Source: Chloroflexota bacterium (lineage in GTDB: Bacteria > Chloroflexota > Anaerolineae > Promineifilales > Promineifilaceae). Taken from it: DNA of 15,610 nucleotides. Below are positions 15,020 through 15,610 of the stretch, piece by piece. The notes under the pieces were generated by a model. That model saw only the letters and a list, made by a program, of their open reading frames with translations, ran no database searches and had not been told where the DNA came from. Both the position numbers and the translations under genes were made by a program. The stretch lies in the NCBI GenBank assembly GCA_008501785.1, contig QQUD01000315.1, positions 1 through 15,610 of the forward strand, in the 5' to 3' direction. The first letter of the stretch is position 1. Every line of letters starts with the position of its first letter.

Positions 15020-15610
15020 ATGAAACATTTCAAAATTCAATCGATGATTTTTCTTGCAGCCATTTTGCTGCTCTCTGCCTGTGGCGTTTTGAGTGAACCC
15101 GAAGAAGCCAGTGGCCCCATTGAAGCGGTGCCACTGGTAATCGAAGCAACCGCAGAAACACCAGCCCTCACTGAAGCAGTAGATGCAACTGCAACTGAAG
15201 AAGTAATAGAAGAATCAACAGATGAACTGGTAGCAGCGCCGACAGCAGAGCCTATTGAGGAACCGACAGGCTACCCAATGGAAGAACCAACAGCTGAACC
15301 CGTTCAAGAACCAACCGGCTACCCTGTAGAAGCACCAACTGGTGACCCTGTGCAAGAAGCAACCGGTGAACCTGCACAAGAATCTGTCACAAGCGATTTG
15401 GCAATTTTTGAAATCACTCAGGAAGGTTCAGAAGTTCGCTTTGAGCTTGATGAAGATTTGCGCGGCAGCAGAATTACCGTGATTGGCATCACCAATCAAG
15501 TTGCGGGCCAAATTGCTCTCAATTATGCCGATTTGTCTACAACACGAATTGGTGAAATTCGCATCAACGCTCGCACCCTGACAACTGACAATAATTTTCG
15601 CAATCGCGCT
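15020..15610 (+). CDS. YceI-like lipoprotein, partial (cut by window end)
   Basis: The first 197 residues of a secreted lipoprotein. A type II signal peptide is clear: basic start, hydrophobic core (9-18), lipobox LSAC with Cys21. Residues 22-122 are an acidic, Pro/Thr/Glu-rich linker with six octapeptide repeats (74-121), probably an extended stalk over the cell surface. From about 125 the sequence matches the start of a YceI domain (lipocalin-like, binds isoprenoid-type lipids in other bacteria): a FEITQEGSEVRFELDE strand, ITNQVAGQIALNY, then INARTLTTDNNFRNR. Only the front of that domain is in the window. The ATG is preceded by AAAGG (15006-15010) nine bases upstream. Divergent from the APH-type kinase gene. 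The ligand is unknown; a link to the diterpene locus is only speculation. Confidence 0.85.
   Translation, partial: MKHFKIQSMIFLAAILLLSACGVLSEPEEASGPIEAVPLVIEATAETPALTEAVDATATEEVIEESTDELVAAPTAEPIEEPTGYPMEEPTAEPVQEPTGYPVEAPTGDPVQEATGEPAQESVTSDLAIFEITQEGSEVRFELDEDLRGSRITVIGITNQVAGQIALNYADLSTTRIGEIRINARTLTTDNNFRNRA
15239..15382 (+). repeat. Six in-frame 24-bp repeats coding octapeptides in the lipoprotein stalk
   Basis: Six units of eight residues: PTAEPIEE, PTGYPMEE, PTAEPVQE, PTGYPVEA, PTGDPVQE, ATGEPAQE. The period is exactly 24 bases and stays in frame, so copy number could change by slippage or recombination without breaking the gene. Confidence 0.85.

Noticed and set aside
15391..15403. 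AGCGATTTGGCAA match to the leader repeat inside the lipoprotein gene.
   Set aside because: Only 13 bases match, the second stem arm is missing, and the codons encode ordinary residues (Ser-Asp-Leu-Ala); probably coincidence.
1..15610. Insertion sequences, integrases, tRNA or rRNA genes.
   Set aside because: None was found; no transposase or integrase motif or cloverleaf was recognised on either strand.

Overview
The window is about 15.6 kb of moderate-GC bacterial DNA. It most resembles a Chloroflexota genome of the Anaerolineae/Herpetosiphon type. The main pointers are a two-gene diterpene locus of the Rv3377c/Rv3378c type (to my knowledge known outside mycobacteria from Herpetosiphon), a Thr/Pro/Glu-rich YceI-type lipoprotein, and many small intergenic palindromes. 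This assignment is an inference; no rRNA or other phylogenetic marker lies in the window.

Layout, left to right. (1) 1-1449: a 74-bp tandem repeat carrying a hairpin in each copy leads into a contractile tail-sheath gene. This looks like the end of a phage-tail-like or extracellular contractile injection system cluster that begins to the left. (2) 1716-4240: an EF-hand calcium-binding protein (+) converges on a CPA1-type cation/proton antiporter with an RCK domain (-), with a nested palindrome between them. (3) 4552-7089: a minus-strand operon of an Rv3378c-like diterpene synthase/transferase followed by an overlapping Rv3377c-like class II diterpene cyclase, closed by a strong intrinsic terminator. 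(4) 7503-9125: a PAC2-family protein and an unrecognised 193-residue protein, both on minus. (5) 9512-13853: a plus-strand pair of signalling proteins, a membrane HisKA_2 sensor kinase with three PAS domains and then a REC-PAS-HisKA-HATPase-REC hybrid kinase. They are four bases apart and probably form one phosphorelay. (6) 13846-14823: an APH/choline-kinase-fold phosphotransferase on minus, overlapping the end of the hybrid kinase by 8 bases. (7) 15020-end: the start of a YceI-like lipoprotein, cut by the window edge.

Two things stand out. The palindrome ACGGCCGT occurs 14 times in 15.6 kb, in genes and between them and in all reading frames, where about 0.24 copies would be expected by chance; it behaves like the cyanobacterial HIP1 element. 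The Rv3378c-like protein has Asn where the Mycobacterium enzyme has its essential Asp34, while the rest of the motif and the paired cyclase are well conserved, so the locus may have different chemistry or a new product.

Start sites were moved inward from the longest possible frame for three genes (the cyclase, the PAC2 protein and the 193-residue protein), because the longest frames begin with GTG or TTG and lack the better ribosome-binding site.
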